From positions 1,984,001-2,048,000 of the forward strand of contig JAJKFH010003493.1 of NCBI GenBank assembly GCA_023333565.1: 64,000 nt of DNA, in the 5' to 3' direction. The number at the start of each line of letters is the position of its first letter. The first letter of the stretch is position 1. The notes beneath the pieces are model-generated. The model had not been told where the DNA came from, ran no database searches, and was given only the letters and a program-made list of their open reading frames with translations. This document shows, one piece after another, positions 11,491-24,090 of this stretch. The position numbers and the translations under genes are program-made. Origin of the DNA: Puffinus mauretanicus (taxonomy: Eukaryota > Chordata > Aves > Procellariiformes > Procellariidae).

Positions 11491-13273
11491 ATTTGCTGGG
11501 CATTATCCAGAACTGCTGATGGCCAGGGAAGTGCACGGCTGTAAACTAAGACCAGACACTGCACTCTACTCCTGCCCGCTGCCTGGTCTGAAGTAGCCTG
11601 TAGCACTGTAGCACTTCGTACTGCTGCAGCTATTTTATTTCTCATCCTAACACGCACAGAGGAAAAGAACATGACTTGCTTTTTACTCAACTGGAAAGCT
11701 ACCTACCATGACAAATTGCAACCTCTTTCCTGACAATGCCATTAACAGACTCCTTCAACAAAACAACTTTCCATAATAAGCATATTAATTCAATGTAATG
11801 AATGACTCTCAGATACGGGACAAATTCTGATTACGTATGATAAAACTGACTTGATGGGACAGCAAATGGAAACGCTACAAAAAAAAGGAGGTGAGCTAGA
11901 AGACCCCTCCCCCTTGCTCGCACATGGCCGCTCAGTACCCAGGGCAATGGCTCCCCAGAAGGAAGAGCAGAAGTTCAGGAGCAGTACCAAAACAGCATGC
12001 CACCTGCATTTCTCCCTTTTATTATGGCTGGTTGCACGCAGTGAATGCAGTTTGGCTTTCCCCAAACAGGGTTCAATCCTACGTTATTTACCAGAATTAA
12101 AAATAACAGCCCCAACTTATCACCACTGTTATTTTTGTCTTGCAGTGGTGCTACTCCACCGATTGCAGCAGAGTCCTATTAGTGTAAAACTACAGTAGCG
12201 TAGTGGGAGATCAGGTCTAATATCTGTATGTGCAGATGGATAACACCGCATTCATACCTAAGTTTCATTTCTTTGTTTTGCCCCCAAGGCTAAATTTCAC
12301 ATTTGTACCTCCTGGTGCCTTGTGCAATTGTGTAAAGGTGCATCTAGCAAGAGAGCTGCCAACTGACAACACATCTGAGGAGGCTTGCGTGCGCGGTGTA
12401 CTTCATCAAATACGGAGAACACATTGCCTCCCACAACCGTAAACTGAGCTCATGAAGGCGGAGGAACAGTTGTTCCCGGTGCGTTTTAAGAAAGGGAGCC
12501 GTAGTCTTGAATCACAGCATTAGCCTGCATTACAGCCTCGGCAGCTTGCAGCGCTGGCCTCCCACTAGGCCAGGGATAATAAAAGCGAAGAAATAGCTCA
12601 GCTACTATTTACCTATTCCTCTGAAGCTAACGTGGAAAACACGCCATTATGAACTTGCACAAATTCCTTCCTAAGGACGAAGGCTTGTTGATACTCCTAC
12701 TACTAAAAAAACAAACAAAAAAATAAAATTAAGATCAGAAGGTTATTTCCAGCTCTCAAGGTGCCAGGGCTGGCCCCTGAAGCGGTGGTCAGGGGGGACA
12801 CAGAGTGTGTGGTTCCACAGCTGTGCTCAACCTCCCTGCCGGGCTCCCCTCCCGGCCGGCTGGAGCTGCCGCCGAATGACCTGCTCTGCCAGGGAGAGGC
12901 AGCCCGGGAGCATGAGAAGGGAAGAACTGTATTACTTAACCAGGTGGACCTAAAAGCACCAGAAGATCAGCCAAAAAATTTACTGTTTAAGCCTCACATC
13001 CATGTGCGGTCCAACGCAGCTGGTGGGCATGCACCTGCACCTGCCGGTGGGCTTGGTCTGCAGCTGGGTCAGATTTTTTTAATTAACAGTGCCTGTCATT
13101 AAAACTGTTCTGCCACAATACTAAAAGAAAGGTTTCATCAAATGGTAAAATAACATGCTCAAACAATACTAATGCATCTCACTGCATTTATCATGTTGTT
13201 TACTTCCTCTCCCTTCCCAAAAGCTGAGCAATTGGAATAAACAATCTGCAAATTTGTTGTTGGGGTGGGGTGC

Positions 13274-13287
13274 TTTTTTTTTTTTTT
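13274..13287. repeat. T14 tract
   Basis: A run of fourteen T after a G-rich stretch, in the 25.7-kb intron. Simple mononucleotide repeat. Confidence 0.8.
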
Positions 13288-16200
13288 GAGATTACATTGT
13301 CCTTTTTTCACAAACTGTAACCTAAGGAGAAAGAGAGGAGTGAGGTCAGGGGACTTCTTTTTCTTTCCATCTGCAGGATTTTGGGAAGGCCAAGCTGAGC
13401 CAGCCAGCAGGCTCTGGGAGTGCTGGGCTGGCAACGTCACCGGATTCCCGTAAAAGCCCTGCTGAAGCTGGCTGCTGACACAGGTAAACAAGTTTATTCA
13501 CTTTCAGCTTTAGCGTCTCACTGTCCACCCCTAATCACTACACTGGCAAGCTGAGGCACTTGAAATGCCTCTGCCTCCCAGGTTTTTCTTGCGGCAGGAC
13601 ATCCCTTTCTGCCCCTGCTCGGCATAATTCGGCGCTGAGCCCCAGAGGGGCTTAACCTGCAGCAGTCGAAGTCCCAGCTCGCGCCTGGGACCTCTGCGCC
13701 TGGGATAGCAGCAGGCTTTAACGTGACTCTTCAAAGCAAAAAGTGCTTGGGAGACAAAGGCTGTTGCTGGTGTGTTTAATAAATACTGCTCCATCCATAA
13801 TTCACACGCAGAAATACTGCGTTTCATCTATTAATGCAGGCTCTCTGAACATCTGTACTCCTGCTTTATGTAGCGGCAGAAGCATCATGGCATTACGGGG
13901 TCGAATTCCCTTAACACACCTGCAGCAACCTCAGCTGTTTCAGCACTCACGTTATGACATGAATCACTCCACAAGCCTGCACCTAATTATCAGACTGTCT
14001 ATTTTGATATATTTTATCTTTAATGTACAATGCCAAAGAAGTTCTTTAAAATACGTTCCAACTATTATTTAATTTTAAAATAAATTGCTTTCTTGTCTGG
14101 GACTTAAGTTCTGAAATAGCAGGAGTAAGCGGACCAAATTATTTAAAAAAGAAGGCATGCTAGTAACTACAGGACTGGCTTAAAGAGCTTAATTCTGCTA
14201 AACAGGGTCAAGCAGCATCAAATCTTGATTTCTCCATAAGATCTTTTAAATATCCCCAGTAAAGCCAGCACATAACCTTTTTACATTAAGCGCTTTAACA
14301 GTACACCAGACCAGCCTGATGTGGTGATCATACAAAGAGCAAAGCAGACAGACACTTGTTTCCAGGAAGCAGCAAGATACTAAAAAAAGCAGCCTTTTTA
14401 TTGTTGGTTTGAAATCAAAGTCATTACTGAGGCCTCTGCAACTTCCAGCACAAGACTTACTGCACACAAGGGAGTTCATTTTGAGAAGGCAAACAGGCAG
14501 CAGGTCATCACAGAGTTAACTCAATAAAGTAATAATTTCTACTTGGATAAACTGACCTAGTTCTCCCAGACTTCTCTATGAAAACAAAGGATGCAACTTG
14601 GACGTGAGATGACGTCTGAAAGGGAAGCCAAGGGCTGGGCAAGGAGTCTGAATTCAGCACACAGCTGGTCCTTAACTAAATGAGGGTGGTGGTCCCCAGT
14701 TGACATTACAAACAATGACCCGGCATAGGCTTAACTGGCATTACTAGTGGTTTCTACCCCCGTCTTATCTCATTGATGCTGATGACAAATCTTTCATGTC
14801 CTTCAACAGTGTGGGATTGGGCCGTGAACTCATCATACACAGGTTCGGCACCTCCTTCCAGCTAGGATGGTCTTCTCCAAGACTGTGGCAAGTGCCTGAT
14901 GCAAGATGCACTTACAGAAGGCTTTTCATGAGGTCCTCAGGATATTTTTCCTGGGCTACAACCTCCATGGGAAGCGCTGGCTGAAGACTCGGATTTCCAA
15001 AACCAGAGCTTTATTCAGTTCCTGAAAGAGCCGATGGACGTCCACCGCCCCAGCCAGCTGCAGGGCTGCCCCAGAGCCCCAGGCCGCGCGGCAGACACGG
15101 CGCAGGCAAGTCTGCCAGGGCCTGGGACGCACTGCGTGGAGGACAGGAACCGACAAGGATCCTTCCCAGCCCCCCTCGTAATTCATCCCGAGATTTTGCA
15201 AATCTGAACGCAACATGATGCTGACAACTCTGCATTTTGGGATTCAACCCAGTGTTATCTTTCAGCAAAGCTCTGTTGTGCTGGAACACCTCCAACCAGC
15301 TCAAGTTAAACAATTTGCCCAGAGAAAATGTTCAATGAAGGGGAAACATAAAAGTATGCACAGAAAGAGGCCTGACTCCCCCTCTTTTCTAATCCATCAC
15401 CCAGCATTAGAGATTAAATACTCATTTAAAAAAAATATAATAAACTGTTAAGACACGATATCTAGTGATTCCTCTTAATTGCCTTATTCTTCCCACACTC
15501 TGGTTTCTAGGGAATATTTTTAAATGTTTCTCCTCCATTGCTGCAAGGCCCATTTACCATAGGGTCCTCCAGCCAAGAAAGAAGACCCCAAAACTCACGG
15601 GGTTTAATACTGCCCTGTGGGAGGCAGCTGATGTGTCTGTATGGTTTTATGTATGTTCACGCCTTGCCATGCTTAAATTCTAGTAGGAAAAACGTTTCTA
15701 ATAAATGTGTGAAATAGCTGTAACTGACTTAACAACAGGAAAAGTTTCTAAGAAAAGGCTTTGACTCTCTCTTTAGGATAAGCAGGATTTAAGCCTTCTG
15801 CAAAATGAAAGGAATAAAATATTTCTGCTTATTCTCTTCTCTCCCTGTGTACTTTTCACTTTGTTATGGGAGAGGGTTGAATATAAGGGGGCTTCTTTTT
15901 CTTAATAACAACTATCCTCTTTCTTTCATTTGTTCTCTTTTTTTATTATTTGCACTCCTTTTCAATTTAAAATTATTTTCTGGATATTCTGATTTAGTAG
16001 CAGCGTTCACCTGAAGAGGCATCCAAAGAGAAAAAAAAAAAGCATGCATTGAGATTCTCTTCCAAATTACAGAAAGGGGCAAATCGAGCATCCTTCTTGT
16101 AGAAAAATGTTGTCAAAAGGTTCTTAGAAACTAACAGTTCTACATGTCACTTGTTACAGAGATCTGGACTGTATGGGTTTGATCCCCGAGCTCCTGAATG

Positions 16201-18040
16201 GGATAACCAGACAGCGTGGCACTGTACAATGTGGACTACGAGACCAAACACACACTGAGCTCTGGACTTCCTCACCCATCTTCATGAGACATCTAATTTG
16301 AAACACAAGAGCCCCGGCTTGCTCCCTGCTCAACAGAGGCAGACCAATATTGTCAGAGAGCAACTCAAGCTTCACTAAATCTAATGCTCCATCTTCCAGT
16401 ATCAACGATTCTTCTGTATCAGTAAAAACCCACCTTGATGAAATTTCAGAAGTGACACTTTTTTGAGTGGCTCTTCCCTGTTGTCTCTCCACTAGAATCG
16501 AAACAAACTGTGTCACGGATCACCTAGAAGAAGCCCTATGGCAAGAAAAATAGGGGGAAGACAGTCCTTGTACGTAAGGAACAGCTCACACAGCTACGGT
16601 GCAGTCAGGGATGCTGAACACGCAAGGTGCAGCAGCTCATCACATGAGGATGTTCATTTACTGCTGATTTGTCTCCCTGGGCTGATGCCTCTAGGTTACA
16701 AAATGGCTAAAATCCATGCAATGCCAATTTCAGTCTTCTAGAGATATAGAAAAAACACTCATATGTTAGCCAAAATAAACATCTTACACTTAATTTTTAA
16801 AACGATAAAAAATAAATTTCAATCTATACTCTGCCTCTGGGATGTCCTCTAAAAGTACACAACATATGAAAGCAAGTAGAAGTACTACGCTTTGTAAGAG
16901 CACACATAACTTGTGGATTCTTTGAAATGTAATACTGCTCCCCATAAAATCCTGCAATTCCTGGCAATTTCCATTTTTTCGACCTCTCTTACATTGTGTT
17001 ACTATTTCCATAACGCAAACTGTAATCAGCTAGTTGGGAGTTAAAATAAAGACAAGGAAACCAGAATTTTTTTTCAGGGGAGATGGAAAGAAGCAAAGGA
17101 TTTGCAGCAGCACCCATTGCACCAGGGCTGACTGACAATGGGAAACCTGCTGATGGAAATAGGAGGAGACAGAGCAGGTGAAAACAGCGTCTCTGGATCG
17201 ACCAGTGAGTCAAGGAACGATGACCTCTCCCGCTCCTTCAACCGCGCGGTGATCTCTTCACCAAAACTATCTGTTGCTGCCAAGGGAATAAAGCACATCT
17301 CTGTGCCAGAGAGGCAGCAACCTGGCACCCCGGAGCCATTTGATGAATTGCACGTGTGCCCGCTGCTAAAGGAGAGAGTGCAGCGATGCCTGCAGCGTTT
17401 TTAAAAAGCTTTCACCTTATCTTCCAGTATCATTCCATTTAGTATTTCTGTTTGTGATGTTTTGATCCACCCTCACTGCTATGTTTTCCTATTTAATTTA
17501 ATGCTTTCTTTTCAGGCTCTCAAGTTTTATGGTAAGAGTTTCCCAGGTTTAAATACACCGGGTTCTACCTCCAAGAAAACACTGACGGTGGAGTATCAAC
17601 CTACTTAACATGGGAAAAAACAATCTCAAATGCAAAATGTGCGATGCTATCTGCCAGTAATCCTTCTTCTCACAAGTTTAAAGACAAAAAACGTTTAAAA
17701 ATATAATGCGTTGAAAATGATACAAATGTAATACGCTTTGTTAGTCTGTCATTTTAAATGGTTTGTAAAGTCCTCCCTCAGAGGACTGGACTTAAATCAT
17801 TCATTAACTTGAAGCCGATTGCTTTGTCCTAGAAAGGGGGAAGAACATGGATTTCTCAGATGTAACCCAATTTCCTAACAGAAACAAAAACAACCTGATG
17901 AAATTCCGTTACCAAAACCATCTCTCGTACCCCAAGCAAAAATGTAAATAAATTAATTACAAAATGAGCTACTTCAGCAAAATCTAACTTTATGGGGAGT
18001 TTTAAAATTAACATTTCACTTGCTTAGAAGTTTAGAAAAA

Positions 18041-18065
18041 GAAAGAAAGAAAGAAAGAAAGAAAG
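18041..18065 (+). repeat. (GAAA)n microsatellite
   Basis: About six copies of GAAA in a row, preceded by a short A-rich stretch. It is a simple tetranucleotide repeat, likely variable in length between individuals, with no link to a transposon tail. Confidence 0.9.
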
Positions 18066-20134
18066 TAGGTCAGCGTGTTTCCCCAGCATGTCTTTCTGAC
18101 TCCATTAAAACTGTCTGTCAGATGACTAACCATGCCTGTAATCCCACTAAAAGCATGTTTGCTTTCTGTTGCACTTTTTGCCAGGGGAAAGGAAGAATTC
18201 CACTTAGCTTTAACTCCGAAATTCAGGTAAATGTCTCCAAAAGTCAGATAATTTCCTCACATTTACTTATCAAATCCATTTATATCGACAATAAGCAACT
18301 GGTTATGGATACACGGCACTGAGAAACGATCCCACAGCTGATTAAAGGCCTATCAGCCACAGGCACTGCCTGTAGGGCTTTAAGCTACAACTTGTTAAAG
18401 TCAGTTTTCACAGCTGTAGTCTGACTGACAGACTTTTCATAAGACCTAGATTTAAAAATTTAAGAGCTTTCGGAAACATGCGAGCATGCAAACAAGTACT
18501 GGAGTAAGGTGAGACGGGGCAAAACCATTTCTGTTCACTTTGGGCCAAAGGAAATTAAAAATCCCAACGCCTTTCGATCTTTCTTTTTCCTTTCATAGTA
18601 TTAGCAGCTGAGTGTTATTTAAGTTAGGATAGAAAGGGTGTTATTTCTACTGCTTGTATGCCATCTAACTTCAAAAAATCCTGTACACTTTCCACGCGAG
18701 CACTGAGGAACTGCAGATTAACTGTTCCGATGTATTTTAAATTGAGCATGTGATACCAAGTCAAACTAAAAACAAATCGAGGCTATTTTTAGAGCACAGT
18801 CCTAGGGCCAGCATCCCAGCAGGAGGAGCTGCAACGTGTCAGCTGGCTTATCGCAGGCACGGCAATGGAAAACTCCCTCTGCTATAACAATTCATACAGT
18901 GGATGAAAGCAAGCCGTAAGAGCCTGACAGCAGCAGAGGGAAATCCATGGCCTCATCTACTTATGTAGAGATCTTCCTAAACCGTCTTTAAGAGCTTACT
19001 GGTTTCCAAGCGCCTGCTTTCTATCTTCCACACCATCAGCACAGGAGTTGCTCTCCACAGAGAGGCCAGCGTGAGCTTTGTTTCTTTGCCTTCTGCAGAG
19101 GCACCTATCCCATGCAAGACCATCTCCAGTAAAGCGATCACCAGGAAAACGAAGAAGTAAGTTTGCAGATATAAACCATCAGGAAGATGTACGAATTCTC
19201 ACATGTGTTTCTTCTAAGGGGAAGGACCAAATACGCATCTCCTCTGATACCGAGTCCTTCAGGCACATTCGGGTTGCTGCAGTTCAGACTTCCCAGAACT
19301 CTTGGGAACAATTTACTGCATTTCTCATGAACCTTGGCTACTGTAGATAACATTTTCAGGTTGGCCTGACAACGAAATAAGCCATGTTTAGCTTCAAGGC
19401 TCAGGACACTGGCAACTTGCTCGTTCCCAGACTGATATTTATTTCATCGACATTTCTCCATCTTTCAGATTCAACATCCCAAAATAAAAAAAAGCTTTCA
19501 AGGGGAGAAAAAAGACAGCAGAGAAACCACAAGGTGCCAGTATAGAAAGCACGACCCGCATGGCACAATGGCAATTAGGACAAAGAGATGCATCAAAGAT
19601 GCCCCGTGCCCCCGAACAAGAAAATGATCCGAATGAGGAATACGAAGCAGTGAACTGAGTGCATAAAGGAAGAATGGAAGCTCTGAAACAAAGCTTTTGA
19701 GGTCATGGGATTGGGGTCTCAGCAGTTATGTCTGCATGACCAAGCAAGCGTGGCCTCAGCCCTGTGCTTCAGAGCGCATGGACCGGGCAGGGACAGGCTA
19801 CCTCCAGACTCCCCATCTGCTCTTACAGCAGCATTGCCCAGCACACCACAAGGCAGAAAGGATAACCCAGGGTTTCGCCTGCCGTGAAAGTAGTTGGGAT
19901 ACTAAACTCAAGAAGAGGCAAAGGCTACCTGCAACGGCAACACAAATGCATAGAGCCAGTGTCTTTATATGTACGATCCGGAATAATGCTGTAACTCCCC
20001 CATGCACGCCCCAAAATCAAAGTGGGGGGACAAGAAATAACAGGAAAAAGGCCACAGCAACAATCAGATCCATGTTAAGACGCAGCTTTGTAAGAGACAT
20101 CTGCACAAAACGCCTTTTACTGGGACATTGATTG

Positions 20135-20183
20135 AAGATTGGACTCGATGATCTTGGAGGTCTTTTCCAACCTTAATGATTCT
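20135..20183 (+). mobile_element. CR1 LINE 3' tail remnant
   Basis: The stretch contains TTGGACTCGATGATCTTGGA followed by GGTCTTTTCCAACCTTAATG and ATTCT. This is the conserved 3' end of chicken-repeat-1 LINEs, and the wording is typical of bird genomes. Only the last 50 bp or so are recognisable; any 5' extension into 20.05-20.13 kb is too diverged to call. Just one trace of the usual ATTCTATG tail repeat remains. It carries no reading frame and is a dead, 5'-truncated copy on the plus strand, antisense to RARB. Confidence 0.85.
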
Positions 20184-21189
20184 AAGAAAGCACATGATGA
20201 TCCTTAAAAAACCCCAAAGGTGTGAAATGAAAAAATGGGAAGTTCCACCTGCGTCAGTGCCACTAACTATCCTCTCAGAAGAGCCGGACCTCCGGAGGAG
20301 GTGGCATGTGGCTGGACCACCACGGAAACCTAAGCTCCTAGCATCAACAGACAGGCGTTAGCCACTCCATGGGCTCTGATGAAATGTGCTCCCTTAAAAT
20401 AAGAAAGGGTTCAATCAAGCCTGAGGACTGCTAGAGCCACTGAACAGTAACACGTACTTCTCCCGAGTGTGCTGCAGATGTACGTAGACTGTATGCACGT
20501 TACACTTATCACTGGCTCTTGTTACCTCTGAGTTTCACATATATTGAAAGAAAAGTTACTTGTACAAGGACTCTGTGCCATTCAGCTGAATTTCTTCCAG
20601 AGGACAAGATCAAGAGGCGTTCAGAAAGCCCACTAATATCTAATTGACACTTTTTCCTTTCTTAAAGCACATCTCTTTCAGAGCATGGCTGAGTACCGCA
20701 GTACAAATGATTAGCATAGTAACTTATGAAGTGTCACAACTTTAATAAAACACCTTGTTAAGCAAAAACGTAAGAAAGGCACACATTTACGGTCACCGAG
20801 GACTAGGATTGATGGATGCAGACAAAGGCTGCAGAGAGCACACGAGCCCTGGTAACTTCTGCCAGGATCCGTGTTGTCATAGAGACAGCAGAGAGCGATG
20901 AAAAGTTCACCACGGTAGCTATACCTTAGTGAATAAGTCTTAATGTAACTTCCAGCTGAGGACATGTAATCAATCTCTGTATGAGCTTATTGAAGGAATT
21001 CCCTTTATGCTTACTCAGTCCTCAAGAGCCCAAAATGAGGGAAAAGGTTTTAAAATATATATATTTTACTACTTTTAAAGACAAGCCAAGGCCTAGTGCT
21101 TCTTTTGGATGGTGGGGGAGAGATAACTGTTTCTTTTGAAAAAGAAATGATGTAAAACATGAAAAACTTGATAAAGACATTCAATTACC

Positions 21190-21217
21190 AAAAAAAAAAA
21201 AAAAAAAAAAAAAAAAA
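21190..21217. repeat. A28 mononucleotide tract
   Basis: Twenty-eight A in a row. I looked for a retroposed element ending here, but there is no polyadenylation signal close upstream, no recognisable element and no clear target-site duplication. It is best read as a simple repeat. The sequence to its right (about 21220-21600) is rich in C and T on the plus strand. Confidence 0.85.
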
Positions 21218-21831
21218 GCAGCATGGAAAGAGTAATTTTAGGGCAGCCTGGCAAGATTGGCCACATACAACGGTGTCTCCCCCTTTCCCCAGACATTTCT
21301 TCCCCCATGGAGGTGGCCACAGCCCTGGCATCTCACCGCTGCTCTTCTCACATCGGGTTCAATCACCTCATTCCCATTTACGCTGTAAAACACAGGACTT
21401 TCCCTGCTCTCTCTTCCCTCTCCGTGCCTTTCTCCTGGCATCTCCCTCCCCAGTGGCACTCGAACCCTGGTTTATCTTCCCGCGGGGCAGCAGCACCCCC
21501 TGACCCTCGCCGGGTCCCTGCTCCGGGCTCAGTCCCACCACTTGGGAGGTACGGGACGCTGGAGCCGACAACAAGCAGCGCAGAAACGATGCCAGGGATT
21601 GTTTATTGGCCGGGGTCTTCAATTCTTAGCTTACACAATTACGGGTTTTCTATGCAAGAAAGGGGGAAAAAAAAAAATTGCAGCACTAGTGTGTTACGGT
21701 CTAAAGTTACAGCTATTTGCGTAATGCCTGAAAGGCAATGAACAGAAGAAAAAGAGAACCTTAGGACGCTATTCATACTTTTCCCTAACATTTTAGGATA
21801 TAAAGATCAGACTAATTACCAAACACTCTTG

Positions 21832-21847
21832 AGTTGAGCAGGGTTCA
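21832..21847 (+). promoter_or_regulatory. Candidate DR4-like nuclear receptor site
   Basis: AGTTGA, four bases, GGTTCA. The first half-site has one mismatch to RGKTCA. DR4 is the spacing used by thyroid hormone receptor and LXR with RXR. Weak, motif-only evidence. Confidence 0.15.
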
Positions 21848-22009
21848 CTAATCACGCTCTGCTTGAGGAACTAGGAGAGAATTTACTTAGCTGCATCATG
21901 AAAGGTGCCAATAAATTGTTCAGCTGGAGAGTTAACATAATAAAAAAAATCATTTTTTATGTTATTTTCTTTAGCAGTTTATTAATTGCTGCCTGAAATA
22001 CTTTTCTGA

Positions 22010-22200
22010 AACACAACGAGCTGCAAATGAATTCATGGGCTATTAATCTGCTGTACATGGCACTGGAGGGAAAGCTCATTAGGTGAGTTGATGCAATTAC
22101 TGCTATTACATAACCATCTTCACAGAACATAGAGTAAATTATGAATAATAACATTCAATCTAAGTTGCTCCTTTAAACATTAAAGCTGGCAAGTGAAAGC
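22010..22200. promoter_or_regulatory. AT-rich block resembling a conserved non-coding element
   Basis: This is complex, non-repetitive AT-rich sequence with several homeodomain-type TAAT or ATTA cores and no open frame of note. Its texture is like that of developmental enhancers, but this is an impression from one genome. A multi-species alignment is needed to support or reject it. Confidence 0.15.
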
Positions 22201-23533
22201 TATGCAAAATCAGGGGAAAGGCTAAAACACAAAACAGGCAGACCCCAAAAGGAGAAAAGAAAAGCAGATCTGCTTCTTTGAAGACACCAAACCGATGCGA
22301 AAAGCAAGAGATGTTTGTTTAACCATGGGAAACAATGTGCAACAAGTAGAACCCTGTTCTCTACAAGTGAATTTTAATTCTATATAAATCATTTTCAGCC
22401 ATCCAGCATAACAAAGTGTGCATTATCTCTGGCAGAGGACAGACTGACACTAGAGCACTGTGGTTTTTGTAGCAGGAAGACCCTTCATGTTGGCTTTGCT
22501 CTAATCTTAAAAAATCTCCTCATCAGTGATATTGAGCGTTTGGTGTTAACTTTTAAAAGTTCCCAATTTCTCAGCCTGAAAAAATAAATACAAGCATTCC
22601 TATCTGATCAGTAACTGAAAAAAAACTCCAATCCAACCTTAATGAACAAAATGAAAAAACTGTGATCTGTATGGCACGGTTTCCCCACTATCTATACACT
22701 CAAATTCTTAATTTCATTGGTATTTTCACAGTTTACATCTTTTACCTTCAAAGCACTTACAATACAAGGTCTCCCAGCCCCTATAAGAAGACTCATCATT
22801 TTCACCTCTGAAGATAGGAAAGCTAGTCTAATCAGCTTGTAGTGTTTAGAGAGAGGAAGTAGTCCCAGAACAGAATTCAGGGGTTTGTGATTTCCACTCT
22901 GATATTTAGCTTGTGCCTCTGGAGAAAGCCAGCGGGCGAGGCAACTATGCTGGAATTTTTGAAAAAGCCCCCAGCCACTGTGTGGTAGTTAGGCATCTAG
23001 TTAAAAATCTAGCCCGTAGCAAAGCAGAAACAATTCTTAAATCCAGTGCTTTCTGCTGGCTAAAAAGAATAAAAAACCAGTTCAGTTCTGAGTAAAAGCA
23101 TCTAAACAAAGATTTCATGCATTCTGATTATTCACTTTAAAATTACATCAGTGGAATCTGCATGAACTTCTCAAATACAACTACGCAGACTAGCCCTCCA
23201 CTTAGCCACTCATTGGAGGTGGAATCGCACTTCACTAAGGAGTCTGAAAGAAAATGAAACAGAAACATAAAATAAAAAATACAAACATGACAGTTCTTCA
23301 AGTTGATATTTGCTGGTTGCCCGTTTAAACCAGAATTAAAATAAGTAAATTAATTCATTCTATTGTTCAGTAGCAGAATGTAATCATATGTTCCGAGAAG
23401 CATGAACATTTAAATATTATAAGACTTTGAAGCCTGTGACAAAGAGTAACAGACATTTCTGTGCAAGTTTAAAAAAAAACAAATACGGAGCACAAAAACT
23501 GGATTCTCTCCACTTCATGGTAATTCCCCTGCA

Positions 23534-23561
23534 TTCCCTCCCTTCTTCCTTCCCTCCCTCC
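23534..23561. repeat. 28-nt homopyrimidine tract
   Basis: Twenty-eight consecutive C or T on the plus strand, built from CCCT and CTT words. Homopurine-homopyrimidine runs can form triplex DNA. In the RARB transcript (minus strand) this is a purine run. Confidence 0.8.
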
Positions 23562-23984
23562 AGAGAGGTTAATTGTAAGCAGATTTACAAATCTGAACAT
23601 TCTTCAGTGCACTGAAGCAATCTAGAGCAATAATTCTGTGCCTTTATAAACATAATTTTGCTCTATTAGAGCTCACTGCAGATGACATTTATGCCAGTAC
23701 GGAGGGCTTCTCTGCATCACACCCTGGTATGTGGGCTGGGTGTGTGTCTGAGGGGGACCTCAAAGATCATCAAGCACAGTGACAGTCCTTGCAGCCCGCA
23801 AATTTTGTAAAAGAGTATAGAAGTGGAAGAGCTGCTGGGCTAAACTGAGCAGTTGTCGCAGAGGGAAGCTCCATTTTCTTCCCCCTTGTACCCTGCAATA
23901 AATCCAGTTTAGGTTTTCTTTAAGGGCAGGCTTCACCTTACAAAGCGTATGTTCCAGCATCCTGCTTGAAAAAGTCCATTATTG

Positions 23985-24090
23985 TTCGAGAGTTTTGCCC
24001 AGCTTCCCGCGTGCTCCCTTAATTGCGGGAGGCAGCGCCGTACGCGTGACCCCTCGCCAGCTCCCGAGGACCGAGGTCCGCGCATCCAGG
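23985..24090. other. Second CpG-rich patch
   Basis: About 13 CpG dinucleotides by eye in about 100 bp, with short inverted repeats (TCCCGC/GCGGGA at 24005-24030 and GGACC-GA-GGTCC near 24068). It is small and isolated. Open frames on both strands cross it but resemble nothing known. Confidence 0.45.

Noticed and set aside
16154..16516. 120-codon open frame on the minus strand that reads like a protein
   Set aside because: Composition is balanced, but I recognise no domain, the flanks are ordinary AT-rich intron and there is no acceptor/donor pair in the RARB frame.
19697..20131. 144-codon open frame on the plus strand next to the CR1 tail
   Set aside because: It could have been CR1 coding sequence, but it has no reverse transcriptase motif and the recognisable CR1 part is only the 3' end after it.
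21130..21217. Processed pseudogene ending in the A28 run
   Set aside because: No coding similarity, no polyadenylation signal in place and no target-site duplication. Retropseudogenes are rare in birds because CR1 does not readily copy mRNAs.
21223..21741. 172-codon open frame on the plus strand, the longest in the window
   Set aside because: It is antisense to RARB, low in complexity (rich in Pro and Ser), starts beside an A28 run and resembles no known protein. GC- and pyrimidine-rich sequence explains the lack of stops.
23755..23800. Possible CR1 remnant (AAAGATCATCAAG wording)
   Set aside because: It matches a short CR1-like phrase only. The flanks do not continue the match.
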